Source: Xylocopa sonorina (lineage: Eukaryota > Arthropoda > Insecta > Hymenoptera > Apidae). Taken from it: 64,000 nucleotides of DNA. Below the pieces are notes generated by a model. That model was not told where the DNA came from and did no database searches. It saw only the letters and a program-made list of their open reading frames with translations. Below, one piece after another: positions 40,020 to 52,960 of the stretch. Location: assembly GCF_050948175.1 (NCBI RefSeq), contig NW_027490243.1, forward strand, positions 186,001 through 250,000. The letters are read 5' to 3'. Made by a program: the position numbers and the translations under genes. How positions within the stretch are numbered: position 1 is the first letter of the stretch; every line of letters starts with the position of its first letter.

Positions 40020-40290
40020 CTGGAGTGAGCGAGAGGGCGAGTTTCCCTGGAGGTAAGAGTGAGACGGTGGGTGACTCCTTGAGTGGGAGCGAGACAGCGC
40101 ACATGGTCCTCGGTGCGAGTGGGACAGAGTGTGTTGCCCTTGGAGCGAGAGAGGTGGCGAACACCTCTGCGGGTGCGAGTGAGACGGAGGGTAGGTCCCT
40201 TGGAGTGAGAGAGACGGCGAGCACCTCTGCGGGTGCGAGCGAGTCGATGGTCGTAGCCCTTGGCCTGAGTGAGACGGCGAGTTGCGCCTG
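40020..40290 (+). repeat. GC-rich minisatellite (about 30-bp unit, 60-bp dimer) in the LTR
   Basis: About nine degenerate units of roughly 30 bp built around GAGTGAGACGGCGAG and TCCCTTGGAG. A better 60-bp dimer period is visible, because 40141-40200 aligns with 40201-40260 with few changes (CACCTCTGCGGGTGCGAG in both). Base composition is strongly G-rich on this strand, unlike the AT-rich satellite. Because 30 is a multiple of 3, stop-free frames open on both strands with repetitive translations; these are a by-product of the repeat and not genes. Confidence 0.75.
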
Positions 40291-40371
40291 GGTGTTGCCT
40301 GTGGTGCAGGCGCGTGAGGGTGGTTGCTGTGGTGCGTTGAGAGGGTGGCAGGCGGCACGCCTGACGTCACA

Positions 40372-40375
40372 CTTC
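40372..40375 (+). repeat. Target-site duplication, right copy (CTTC)
   Basis: CTTC follows the CA terminus and continues as GATACGTAGACATGTGCAAA, resuming the interrupted satellite monomer at the next base. The base before it (A) is the last base of the element, so the duplication is 4 and not 5 bp. Confidence 0.85.
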
Positions 40376-43151
40376 GATACGTAGACATGTGCAAACGCTA
40401 TTTCCAGGCACGGAAGTGTCGCATTTACATTCTTTTGTAGTGAATACGATGTATAATTGACACTTCGCAATGAATATTATATCTTATCATGAAACATAAA
40501 AATGAGATAGGATATCGCGTTTTAAGAAGCATTAGAACTCAATTGCTTCGATACGTAGACATCTGCCAACGCTACTTCCTAGGCAGGAAGTGTCGCACTT
40601 ACATTCATTTGAAGTTTCTGCGTGGTATGCATGGCACTTCGCAATGAATATTATATCATATCATGAAACATAGAAAACAGATGCGATATCGGGTTTTGAG
40701 AAGCATTAGAATTCTATTGCTTCGATACGTAGACATCTGCAACCGCTACTTCCTAGCAAGGAAGTGTCGCATTTACATTCATTTGAAGTGTAGACGAGAT
40801 ATACATAACACTGTACAATGAATATTATATATTATCATGAAACATAGAAATGAGATGAGATATCGCGAATTAACAAGCTTTAGAAATCTATTGCTTCGAT
40901 ACGTAGACATCTGCAAACGTTATTTCCTAGCAAGGAAGTGTCGCATTTACATTCATTTGAAGTGTATGCGAGGTATATATGACACTTCGCAATGAATATT
41001 ATATCTTATCATGAGACATAGAAATGAGATGCGATATCGCGATTTAAGAAGCATTAGAAATTTATTGCTACGATACGTAGACATCTGCAAATGCTATTTC
41101 CTAATAAGGAAGTGTCGTATTTACATTCTTTTGAAGTGAATACGAGGTATACATAACAATGCACAATGAATATTATATCTTATAATGGGACATAGAAATG
41201 AGATGCTATATCGCGTTTTGAGAAGCATTAGAACTTTATTGCTTCGATTCGTAGACATCAAACGCTACATCCTTGCATGGAAGTGTCGCATTTACATTCT
41301 CTTGAAGTGAATGCGAGGTATACATGACACATCGCAATGAATATTATATCTTATCATGAAACGTAGAAATGAGATGCGATATCGCGTTTTAAGAAGCATT
41401 AGAATTTTATTGCTACAATACGTAGATATGTGGAAACGCTATTCCCTAGCAAGGAAGTGTCGCATTTACATTCTTTTCAAGCGAATAGGAGGTATACTTG
41501 ACACTTCGCAATGAATACTATGTCTTATCATGAAACGTAGAAATGAGACACGGTATCCCGTTTTAAGATGTATTAGAGCAATAATTCTTCGATACGTATA
41601 CATCCGCAAACGCAATTTAATAGCAATGATGTGTCGCATTTACATTCTTTTGAAGCGAATACGAGGTAAACAAGACACTTCGCAATGAATATTATATCGT
41701 ATCATGAAACATAGAAATGAGATGCGATATCGCGTTTTAAGAAGCATTAGAATTTTATTGCTACAATACGTAGATATGTGGAAACGCTATTCCCTAGCAA
41801 GGAAGTGTCGCATTTACATTCTTTTCAAGCGAATAGGAGGTATACTTGACACTTCGCAATGAATACTATGTCTTATCATGAAACGTAGAAATGAGACACG
41901 GTATCCCGTTTTAAGATGTATTAGAGCAATAATTCTTCGATACGTATACATCCGCAAACGCAATTTAATAGCAATGATGTGTCGCATTTACATTCTTTTG
42001 AAGCGAATACGAGGTAAACAAGACACTTCGCAATGAATATTATATCGTATCATGAAACATAGAAATGAGATGCGATATCGCGTTTTAAGAAGCATTAGAA
42101 TTTTATTGCTACAATACGTAGATATGTGGAAAAGCAATTTCCCAGCAAGGAAGTGTCACATTTACATTCTTTTCAAGCGAATACGAGGTATACATGACAC
42201 ATCGCAATGAATACTATGTCTTATCATGGAACATAGAAATGAGACACGGTATCCAGTTTTAAGAAGTATTAGAACAATAAAGCTTCGATACGTATACCTC
42301 TGCAAACGCTATTTCCTAGCAAGGATGAGTCGCATTCACATTCCTTTGAAGTGAGTACGAGGTATACATGACACTTCGCAATGAATATTATATCTTATCA
42401 TGAAACATAGAATTGAGATGCGATATCGTAATTTTAGATGCATTAGTACTCTATTGCTGTGATACGTAGACATCTGCAAACGCTATTTCCTAGCAAGGAA
42501 GTGTCGCACTTACATACATTTTAAGTGTATGCGAGGTATACATGACCCATTGCAATGAATATTATATATTTTCATGAAACATAGAAATGAGATGCGATAT
42601 CGCGATTTAAGAAGCATTAGAACTCTATTGCTTCGGTACGTAGACATCTGCAAACGCTATTTCCTAGCAAGGAAGTGTCGCATTTACATCCATTTGAAGT
42701 ATAGACGAGATATACATAACACTGCACAATGAATATTATATCTTATCATGAAACATAGGAATGAGATGCGATATGGCGAATTATGAAGCATTAGATATCT
42801 ATTTCTTCGATACGTGGACATCTGCAAACGCTATTTCCTGGCAAGGAAGTGTCGCGTTTACATTCTTTTGAAGTGAATACGAGGTATACATAACACTTCG
42901 CAATGAAAATTATATATTATCATGAAATATGGAAATGAGATGCGATATCGCGATTTAAGTAGCATTAGAACTCTATTGCTACGATACGTAGACATCTGCA
43001 AACGCTATATCCTAGCAAGCAATAGTCGCATTTACTTTCTTTTCAATTGAATACGAGGTGTACATGACACTTCGCAATGAATATTATATCTTATCATGAA
43101 ACATAGAAGTGAGATGCGATATCGCGTTTTAGGAAGCATTAGAACTCTATT
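40376..43151 (+). repeat. Divergent satellite monomers right of the insertion
   Basis: About 16 monomers with more private changes than the higher-order blocks, mirroring the divergent stretch on the other side of the LTR. Examples are GTTTCTGCGTGGTATGCATG near 40613, a 4-bp loss at about 41258 (GACATCAAACGC), and CAATTTAATAGCAATGATG near 41611. It includes a local dimer duplication (41370-42150), annotated separately. Mixed B-like features (TAGCAAGG, GCTTCGAT) predominate. Confidence 0.85.
41370..42150 (+). repeat. Local dimer higher-order repeat (348 bp, about 2.2 copies)
   Basis: A two-monomer unit repeats at 348 bp: GAATTTTATTGCTACAATACG begins at 41402, 41750 and 42098. Partner monomers carry GAGACACGGTATCCCG and TTTAATAGCAATGATG. 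The first two copies are nearly identical through GGAAACGCTATTCCCTAGC, while the third diverges after GGAAAAGCAATTTCCCAGC. This is the only clear recent amplification in the divergent zone around the LTR. Confidence 0.85.
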
Positions 43152-46100
43152 GCTACGATCCACAGACATCTGCAAACGCTATTTCCAAGCATGGAAAAGT
43201 CGCACTTACATTTTTTTGAAGTGAATACGAGGTATACATAACACTCTACAATGAATATTATATCTTATGACGAAACATAGAAATGAAATGCGACATCACG
43301 TTTTAAGAAGCATTAAAACACTATAGCTGCGATACGTAGACATCTGCAAACGCTATATCCTAGCAAGGAAGTGTCCCATTTACAATCTTTTGAAGTGAAT
43401 ACGAGGTATACATGACACATCGCAATGTATATTATATTTTATCATGAAACACAGTAGTGAGATGCGAAATCGCGTTTTAAGAAGTATTAGAACTCTATCG
43501 CCTCGATACGTAGACATCTGCAAACGTTATTTCCTAGCAAGGAATAGTCGCATTTACATTCTATTGAAGTGAATACAAGGTATACATGACACTTCGCAAT
43601 GTATATTATATCTTATAATGAAACATAGATTGAAATGCGATATCGCGATTTATGTAGCATTAGAACTCTATTGCTACGATACGTAGACATCTGCAAACGC
43701 TATTTCCTAGCAAGGATTAGTCGCATTTACATTCTGTTGAAGTGAATACGAGGTATACATGACCCTTCGCAATGAATATTATATCTTGTCATGAAACATA
43801 GAAGTGAGATGCGATATCGCGTTTTAGGAAGCATTAGAACTCTATTGCTACGATCCGCAGACATCTGCAAACGCTATTTCCAAGCATGGAAGTGTCACTT
43901 TTACATTCTTTTGAAGTGAGTACGAGGTATACATAACACTCCAAAATGAATATTATATCATATCACGAAACATAGAAATGAAATGCGACATCTCGTTTTA
44001 AGAAGCATTAGAACTCTATTGCTACGATACGTAGACATCTGCAAACGCTATTTCCTAGCATGGAAGTGTCACATTTACATTCTTTTGAAGTAAATACGAG
44101 GTGTACATATCACTCCAAAATGAATATTATATCTTATCACGAAACATAGAAATGAAATGCGACATCACGTTTTAAGAAGCATTAGCACTTTATTGCTGTG
44201 ATATGTAGACATCTGCAAACAATATTTCCTAGCAAGGAAGTGTCGCGTTTACATTCTTTTGAAGTGAATACGAGATATACATGACACTTCGCAAAGAATA
44301 TTGTATCTTATCATGAAACATAGGAATGAGGTGCAATATCGCGTTTTGAGAATCTTTAGAACGCTATTGCTAATATACGTAGACATCTGCAAACGCTATT
44401 TCCTAGCATGGAAGTGTCGCATTTACATTCTATTGAAGTGAATACGAGGTATGCATAACACTCCAACATGAATATTATATCTTATCACGAATCATAGAAA
44501 AGAAATGCGACATCTCGTTTTAAGAAGCATTAGAACTCTATTGCTACGATACGTAGATATCTGCAAGCGCTATTTCCTAGCATGGAAATGTCGCATTTAC
44601 ATTCTTTGGAAGTGAATACGAGGTATACATGACACTTCGCAATGAATATTGTACCTTATCACGAAACATAGAAATGAGATGTGATATCGCGATATAAGAA
44701 GCATTAGAACACTATTGCTACGATACGTAGACATCTGCAAACGCTATTTCCTTGCATGTATGTGTCGCATTTACATTCTTTTGAAGTGAACACGAGGTAT
44801 ACATGACCCTTCGCAATGAATATTATATCATATCATGAAACATAGAAGTGTGATGCGATATCGCGTTTTAGAAAGCATTAGAACTCTATTGCTACGATCC
44901 GCAGACATCTGCAAACGCTATTTCCAAGCATGGAAAAGTCGCATTTAAATTTTTTTGAAGTGAATACGAGGTACACATAACACTCTACAATGAATATTAT
45001 ATCTTATGACGAAACATAGAAATGAAATGCGACATCACGTTTTAAGAAGCATTAAAACACTATAGCTGCGATACGTAGACATCTGAAAACGCTATATCCT
45101 AGCAAGGAAGTGTCGCATTTACAATCTTTTGAAGTGAAAACGAGGTATACATGACACATCGCAATGTATATTATATTTTATCATGAAACACAGTAGTGAG
45201 ATGCGAAATCGCGTTTTAAGAAGTATTAGAACTCTATCGCCTCGATACGTAGACATCTGCAAACGCTATTTCCTAGCAAGGAATAGTCGCATTTACATGC
45301 TATTGAAGTGAATACAAGGTATACATGACACTTCGCAATGTATATTATATCTTATAATGAAACATAGAAATGAGATGCGATATCGCATTTTAGGAAGCAT
45401 TAGAACACTATTTTTTCGATACGGAGGCATCTGCAAACGCTATTTTCTGGCTAGGAATTGTCGCATTTACATTCTTTTGGAGTGTATGCGAGGTATACCT
45501 GAAACTTCGCAATGAATATAATATCTTATCATGAAACATAGATTGAAATGCGATATCGCGACTTATGTAGCATTAGAACTGTATTGCTACGATACGTAGA
45601 CATCTGCAAACGCTATTTCCTAGCAAGGATTAGTCGCATTTACATTCTGTTGAAGTGAATACGAGGTATGCATAACACTCCAAAATGAATATTATATCTT
45701 ATCACGAATCATAGAAAAGAAATGCGACATCTCGTTTTAAGAAGCATTAGAACTCTATTGCTACGATACGTAGATATCTGCAAGCGCTATTTCCTAGCAT
45801 GGAAATGTCGCATTTACATTCTTTTGAAGTTAATACGAGGTATACATGATACTCCGCAATGAATATTATATCTTATCATGAAACATAGTTGTGAGATGCG
45901 ATACCGCGTTTTAGGAAGCATTAGAACTCTATTGCTGCGGTATGTAGACATCTGCAAACGCTATTTCCTGGCATGGAAGTGTCGCATTTACATTCTTTTG
46001 AAGTGAATACGAGGTATACATAACACTCTACAATGAATATTATACCTTATCACGAAACATAGAAGTGAAATGCGACATCTCGTTTTAAGAAGCATTAGAA

Positions 46101-46977
46101 CACTGTTGCTGCGATACGTAGACATCTGCAAACGCTATATCCTAGCATGGAAGTGTCTCTTTTACATTCTTTTGAAGTGAGTACGAGGTATACATAACAC
46201 TCCAAAATGAATATTATATCATATCACGAAACATAGAAATGAAATGCGACATCTCGTTTTAAGAAGCATTAGAACTCTATTGCTACGATACGTAGACATC
46301 TGCAAACGCTATTTCCTAGCATGGAAGTGTCACATTTACATTCTTTTGAAGTAAATACGAGGTGTACATATCACTCCAAAATGAATATTATATCTTATCA
46401 CGAAACATAGAAATGAAATGCGACATCACGTTTTAAGAAGCATTAGCACTTTATTGCTGTGATATGTAGACATCTGCAAACAATATTTCCTAGCAAGGAA
46501 GTGTCGCGTTTACATTCTTTTGAAGTGAATACGAGATATACATGACACTTCGCAAAGAATATTGTATCTTATCATGAAACATAGGAATGAGGTGCAATAT
46601 CGCGTTTTGAGAATCTTTAGAACGCTATTGCTAATATACGTAGACATCTGCAAACGCTATTTCCTAGCATGGAAGTGTCGCATTTACATTCTATTGAAGT
46701 GAATACGAGGTATGCATAACACTCCAACATGAATATTATATCTTATCACGAATCATAGAAAAGAAATGCGACATCTCGTTTTAAGAAGCATTAGAACTCT
46801 ATTGCTACGATACGTAGATATCTGCAAGCGCTATTTCCTAGCATGGAAATGTCGCATTTACATTCTTTGGAAGTGAATACGAGGTATACATGACACTTCG
46901 CAATGAATATTGTACCTTATCACGAAACATAGAAATGAGATGTGATATCGCGATATAAGAAGCATTAGAACACTACT
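43152..46977 (+). repeat. 22-monomer higher-order repeat, copy 1 (3,826 bp)
   Basis: Matches the next 3,826 bp nearly base for base. 3,826 is 22 x 174 minus 2, accounted for by two 173-bp monomers with CATAGATTGAAATGCG near 43626 and 45538. Junctions are sharp at GCTACGATCC (43152) and its copy at 46978. An older internal duplication lies within the unit: 43890-44717 corresponds to 46151-46977 at 2,261 bp (13 x 174 minus 1). Diagnostic monomers include CTATAGCTGCG (43321, 45060) and TTTTCTGGCTAGGAATTG near 45443. Confidence 0.88.
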
Positions 46978-49900
46978 GCTACGATCCGCAGACATCTGCA
47001 AACGCTATTTCCAAGCATGGAAAAGTCGCATTTACATTTTTTTGAAGTGAATACGAGGTATACATAACACTCTACAATGAATATTATATCTTATGACGAA
47101 ACATAGAAATGAAATGCGACATCACGTTTTAAGAAGCATTAAAACACTATAGCTGCGATACGTAGACATCTGCAAACGCTATATCCTAGCAAGGAAGTGT
47201 CCCATTTACAATCTTTTGAAGTGAATACGAGGTATACATGACACATCGCAATGTATATTATATTTTATCATGAAACACAGTAGTGAGATGCGAAATCGCG
47301 TTTTAAGAAGTATTAGAACTCTATCGCCTCGATACGTAGACATCTGCAAACGTTATTTCCTAGCAAGGAATAGTCGCATTTACATTCTATTGAAGTGAAT
47401 ACAAGGTATACATGACACTTCGCAATGTATATTATATCTTATAATGAAACATAGATTGAAATGCGATATCGCGATTTATGTAGCATTAGAACTCTATTGC
47501 TACGATACGTAGACATCTGCAAACGCTATTTCCTAGCAAGGATTAGTCGCATTTACATTCTGTTGAAGTGAATACGAGGTATACATGACCCTTCGCAATG
47601 AATATTATATCTTGTCATGAAACATAGAAGTGAGATGCGATATCGCGTTTTAGGAAGCATTAGAACTCTATTGCTACGATCCGCAGACATCTGCAAACGC
47701 TATTTCCAAGCATGGAAGTGTCACTTTTACATTCTTTTGAAGTGAGTACGAGGTATACATAACACTCCAAAATGAATATTATATCATATCACGAAACATA
47801 GAAATGAAATGCGACATCTCGTTTTAAGAAGCATTAGAACTCTATTGCTACGATACGTAGACATCTGCAAACGCTATTTCCTAGCATGGAAGTGTCACAT
47901 TTACATTCTTTTGAAGTAAATACGAGGTGTACATATCACTCCAAAATGAATATTATATCTTATCACGAAACATAGAAATGAAATGCGACATCACGTTTTA
48001 AGAAGCATTAGCACTTTATTGCTGTGATATGTAGACATCTGCAAACAATATTTCCTAGCAAGGAAGTGTCGCGTTTACATTCTTTTGAAGTGAATACGAG
48101 ATATACATGACACTTCGCAAAGAATATTGTATCTTATCATGAAACATAGGAATGAGGTGCAATATCGCGTTTTGAGAATCTTTAGAACGCTATTGCTAAT
48201 ATACGTAGACATCTGCAAACGCTATTTCCTAGCATGGAAGTGTCGCATTTACATTCTATTGAAGTGAATACGAGGTATGCATAACACTCCAACATGAATA
48301 TTATATCTTATCACGAATCATAGAAAAGAAATGCGACATCTCGTTTTAAGAAGCATTAGATCTCTATTGCTACGATACGTAGATATCTGCAAGCGCTATT
48401 TCCTAGCATGGAAATGTCGCATTTACATTCTTTGGAAGTGAATACGAGGTATACATGACACTTCGCAATGAATATTGTACCTTATCACGAAACATAGAAA
48501 TGAGATGTGATATCGCGATATAAGAAGCATTAGAACACTATTGCTACGATACGTAGACATCTGCAAACGCTATTTCCTTGCATGTATGTGTCGCATTTAC
48601 ATTCTTTTGAAGTGAACACGAGGTATACATGACCCTTCGCAATGAATATTATATCATATCATGAAACATAGAAGTGTGATGCGATATCGCGTTTTAGAAA
48701 GCATTAGAACTCTATTGCTACGATCCGCAGACATCTGCAAACGCTATTTCCAAGCATGGAAAAGTCGCATTTAAATTTTTTTGAAGTGAATACGAGGTAC
48801 ACATAACACTCTACAATGAATATTATATCTTATGACGAAACATAGAAATGAAATGCGACATCACGTTTTAAGAAGCATTAAAACACTATAGCTGCGATAC
48901 GTAGACATCTGAAAACGCTATATCCTAGCAAGGAAGTGTCGCATTTACAATCTTTTGAAGTGAAAACGAGGTATACATGACACATCGCAATGTATATTAT
49001 ATTTTATCATGAAACACAGTAGTGAGATGCGAAATCGCGTTTTAAGAAGTATTAGAACTCTATCGCCTCGATACGTAGACATCTGCAAACGCTATTTCCT
49101 AGCAAGGAATAGTCGCATTTACATGCTATTGAAGTGAATACAAGGTATACATGACACTTCGCAATGTATATTATATCTTATAATGAAACATAGAAATGAG
49201 ATGCGATATCGCATTTTAGGAAGCATTAGAACACTATTTTTTCGATACGGAGGCATCTGCAAACGCTATTTTCTGGCTAGGAATTGTCGCATTTACATTC
49301 TTTTGGAGTGTATGCGAGGTATACCTGAAACTTCGCAATGAATATAATATCTTATCATGAAACATAGATTGAAATGCGATATCGCGACTTATGTAGCATT
49401 AGAACTGTATTGCTACGATACGTAGACATCTGCAAACGCTATTTCCTAGCAAGGATTAGTCGCATTTACATTCTGTTGAAGTGAATACGAGGTATGCATA
49501 ACACTCCAAAATGAATATTATATCTTATCACGAATCATAGAAAAGAAATGCGACATCTCGTTTTAAGAAGCATTAGAACTCTATTGCTACGATACGTAGA
49601 TATCTGCAAGCGCTATTTCCTAGCATGGAAATGTCGCATTTACATTCTTTTGAAGTTAATACGAGGTATACATGATACTCCGCAATGAATATTATATCTT
49701 ATCATGAAACATAGTTGTGAGATGCGATACCGCGTTTTAGGAAGCATTAGAACTCTATTGCTGCGGTATGTAGACATCTGCAAACGCTATTTCCTGGCAT
49801 GGAAGTGTCGCATTTACATTCTTTTGAAGTGAATACGAGGTATACACAACACTCTACAATGAATATTATACCTTATCACGAAACATAGAAGTGAAATGCG

Positions 49901-50803
49901 ACATCTCGTTTTAAGAAGCATTAGAACACTGTTGCTGCGATACGTAGACATCTGCAAACGCTATATCCTAGCATGGAAGTGTCACTTTTACATTCTTTTG
50001 AAGTGAGTACGAGGTATACATAACACTCCAAAATGAATATTATATCATATCACGAAACATAGAAATGAAATGCGACATCTCGTTTTAAGAAGCATTAGAA
50101 CTCTATTGCTACGATACGTAGACATCTGCAAACGCTATTTCCTAGCATGGAAGTGTCACATTTACATTCTTTTGAAGTAAATACGAGGTGTACATATCAC
50201 TCCAAAATGAATATTATATCTTATCACGAAACATAGAAATGAAATGCGACATCACGTTTTAAGAAGCATTAGCACTTTATTGCTGTGATATGTAGACATC
50301 TGCAAACAATATTTCCTAGCAAGGAAGTGTCGCGTTTACATTCTTTTGAAGTGAATACGAGATATACATGACACTTCGCAAAGAATATTGTATCTTATCA
50401 TGAAACATAGGAATGAGGTGCAATATCGCGTTTTGAGAATCTTTAGAACGCTATTGCTAATATACGTAGACATCTGCAAACGCTATTTCCTAGCATGGAA
50501 GTGTCGCATTTACATTCTATTGAAGTGAATACGAGGTATGCATAACACTCCAACATGAATATTATATCTTATCACGAATCATAGAAAAGAAATGCGACAT
50601 CTCGTTTTAAGAAGCATTAGAACTCTATTGCTACGATACGTAGATATCTGCAAGCGCTATTTCCTAGCATGGAAATGTCGCATTTACATTCTTTGGAAGT
50701 GAATACGAGGTATACATGACACTTCGCAATGAATATTGTACCTTATCACGAAACATAGAAATGAGATGTGATATCGCGATATAAGAAGCATTAGAACACT
50801 ATT
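46978..50803 (+). repeat. 22-monomer higher-order repeat, copy 2 (3,826 bp)
   Basis: Copy of 43152-46977 at an offset of 3,826 bp. CTATAGCTGCG recurs at 47147 and 48886, and the ACGGAGGCATCTGC marker at 45421 recurs at 49247. A few single-base differences are visible, such as TACACAACACTC near 49844 against TACATAACACTC in copy 1. Confidence 0.88.
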
Positions 50804-52960
50804 GCTACGATACGTAGACATCTGCAAACGCTATTTCCTTGCATGTATGTGTCGCATTTACATTCTTTTGAAGTGAACACGAGGTATACATGACCCTTCG
50901 CAATGAATATTATATCATATCATGAAACATAGAAGTGTGATGCGATATCGCGTTTTAGAAAGCATTAGAACTCTATTGCTACGATACGTAGACATCTGCA
51001 AATGCTATTTCCTAGCATGTATGTGTCGCATTTACATTCTTTTGAAGTGAACACGAGGTATACATGACCCTTCGCAATGAATATTATATCTTGTCATGAA
51101 ACATAGAAGTGAGATGCGATATCGCGTTTTAGGAAGCATTAGAACTCTATTGCTACGATCCGCAGACATCTGCAAACGCTATTTCCAAGCATGGAAAAGT
51201 CGCATTTAAATTTTTTTGAAGTGAATACGAGGTACACATAACACTCTACAATGAATATTATATCTTATGACGAAACATAGAAATGAAATGCGACATCACG
51301 TTTTAAGAAGCATTAAAACACTATAGCTGCGATACGTAGACATCTGAAAACGCTATATCCTAGCAAGGAAGTGTCGCATTTACAATCTTTTGAAGTGAAA
51401 ACGAGGTATACATGACACATCGCAATGTATATTATATTTCATCATGAAACACAGTAGTGAGATGCGAAATCGCGTTTTAAGAAGTATTAGAACTCTATCG
51501 CCTCGATACGTAGACATCTGCAAACGCTATTTCCTAGCAAGGAATAGTCGCATTTACATGCTATTGAAGTGAATACAAGGTATACATGACACTTCGCAAT
51601 GTATATTATATCTTATAATGAAACATAGAAATGAGATGCGATATCGCATTTTAGGAAGCATTAGAACACTATTTTTTCGATACGGAGGCATCTGCAAACG
51701 CTATTTTCTGGCTAGGAATTGTCGCATTTACATTCTTTTGGAGTGTATGCGAGGTATACCTGAAACTTCGCAATGAATATAATATCTTATCATGAAACAT
51801 AGATTGAAATGCGATATCGCGACTTATGTAGCATTAGAACTGTATTGCTACGATACGTAGACATCTGCAAACGCTATTTCCTAGCAAGGATTAGTCGCAT
51901 TTACATTCTGTTGAAGTGAATACGAGGTATGCATAACACTCCAAAATGAATATTATATCTTATCACGAATCATAGAAAAGAAATGCGACATCTCGTTTTA
52001 AGAAGCATTAGAACTCTATTGCTACGATACGTAGATATCTGCAAGCGCTATTTCCTAGCATGGAAATGTCGCATTTACATTCTTTTGAAGTTAATACGAG
52101 GTATACATGATACTCCGCAATGAATATTATATCTTATCATGAAACATAGTTGTGAGATGCGATACCGCGTTTTAGGAAGCATTAGAACTCTATTGCTGCG
52201 GTATGTAGACATCTGCAAACGCTATTTCCTGGCATGGAAGTGTCGCATTTACATTCTTTTGAAGTGAATACGAGGTATACATAACACTCTACAATGAATA
52301 TTATACCTTATCACGAAACATAGAAGTGAAATGCGACATCTCGTTTTAAGAAGCATTAGAACACTGTTGCTGCGATACGTAGACATCTGCAAACGCTATT
52401 TCCTAGCATGGAAGTGTCACATTTACATTCTTTTGAAGTGAGTACGAGGTATACATAACACTCCAAAATGAATATTATATCATATCACGAAACATAGAAA
52501 TGAAATGCGACATCTCGTTTTAAGAAGCATTAGAACTCTATTGCTACGATACGTAGACATCTGCAAACGCTATTTCCTAGCATGGAAGTGTCACATTTAC
52601 ATTCTTTTGAAGTGAATACGAGGTGTACATATCACTCCAAAATGAATATTATATCTTATCACGAAACATAGAAATGAAATGCGACATCACGTTTTAAGAA
52701 GCATTAGCACTTTATTGCTGTGATATGTAGACATCTGCAAACAATATTTCCTAGCAAGGAAGTGTCGCATTTACATTCTTTTGAAGTGAATACGAGATAT
52801 ACATGATACTTCGCAAAGAATATTGTATCTTATCATGAAACATAGGAATGAGGTGCAATATCGCGTTTTGAGAATCATTAGAGCGCTATTGCTAATATAC
52901 GTAGACATCTGCAAACGCTATTTCCTAGCATGGAAGTGTCGCATTTACATTCTTTTGAAG
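50804..52960 (+). repeat. 22-monomer higher-order repeat, copy 3 (partial and rearranged)
   Basis: Resumes the pattern of copy 2 from about 48543 at an offset of 2,261 bp. After one additional monomer near 50990-51160 (GCAAATGCTATTTCC, then CTTGTCATGAAACATAG) the offset becomes 2,435 bp (14 x 174 minus 1), as shown by CTATAGCTGCG at 51321 and ACGGAGGCATCTGC at 51682. A 173-bp monomer (CATAGATTGAAATGCG) is present near 51798. Similarity weakens from about 52600 and is lost near 52960. Confidence 0.82.

Larger units (their letters stand above)
38810..40371. mobile_element. Solo LTR (1,562 bp), probably of an LTR retrotransposon
   Basis: Non-satellite sequence that starts TGTCACGTCC and ends GACGTCACA. 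Termini are TG...CA with short imperfect inverted ends (TGTCACGTC against TGTGACGTC, 8 of 9). It is flanked by a 4-bp direct repeat CTTC (38806-38809 and 40372-40375). Removing element plus one CTTC (1,566 bp) restores the satellite phase exactly (ACGT at 40379 maps to the expected 38813). I see no second copy of the terminal sequence, no gag, protease, reverse transcriptase or integrase, and no internal region, so a solo LTR left by LTR-LTR recombination fits best. The 4-bp duplication suits Gypsy-type elements; the superfamily is inferred. A non-autonomous DNA transposon is less likely given TG...CA ends and very short inverted termini. Confidence 0.8.

Noticed and set aside
38810..40371. 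Full-length autonomous retrotransposon
   Set aside because: Only 1,562 bp, with a single TG start and a single CA end, no second LTR, and no protein-coding motif for reverse transcriptase, integrase or gag.
38810..40371. Terminal-inverted-repeat DNA transposon
   Set aside because: Inverted identity extends over only about 9 bp with a mismatch, ends are TG...CA and the duplication is 4 bp, all better suited to an LTR. Not fully excluded without genome-wide copies.
39844..40470. 208-, 162-, 119- and 69-codon frames over the LTR 3' half
   Set aside because: They are created by the 30-bp minisatellite, which keeps frames open on both strands. The longest also runs across the CA end and target duplication into satellite DNA, so it cannot be an element gene.
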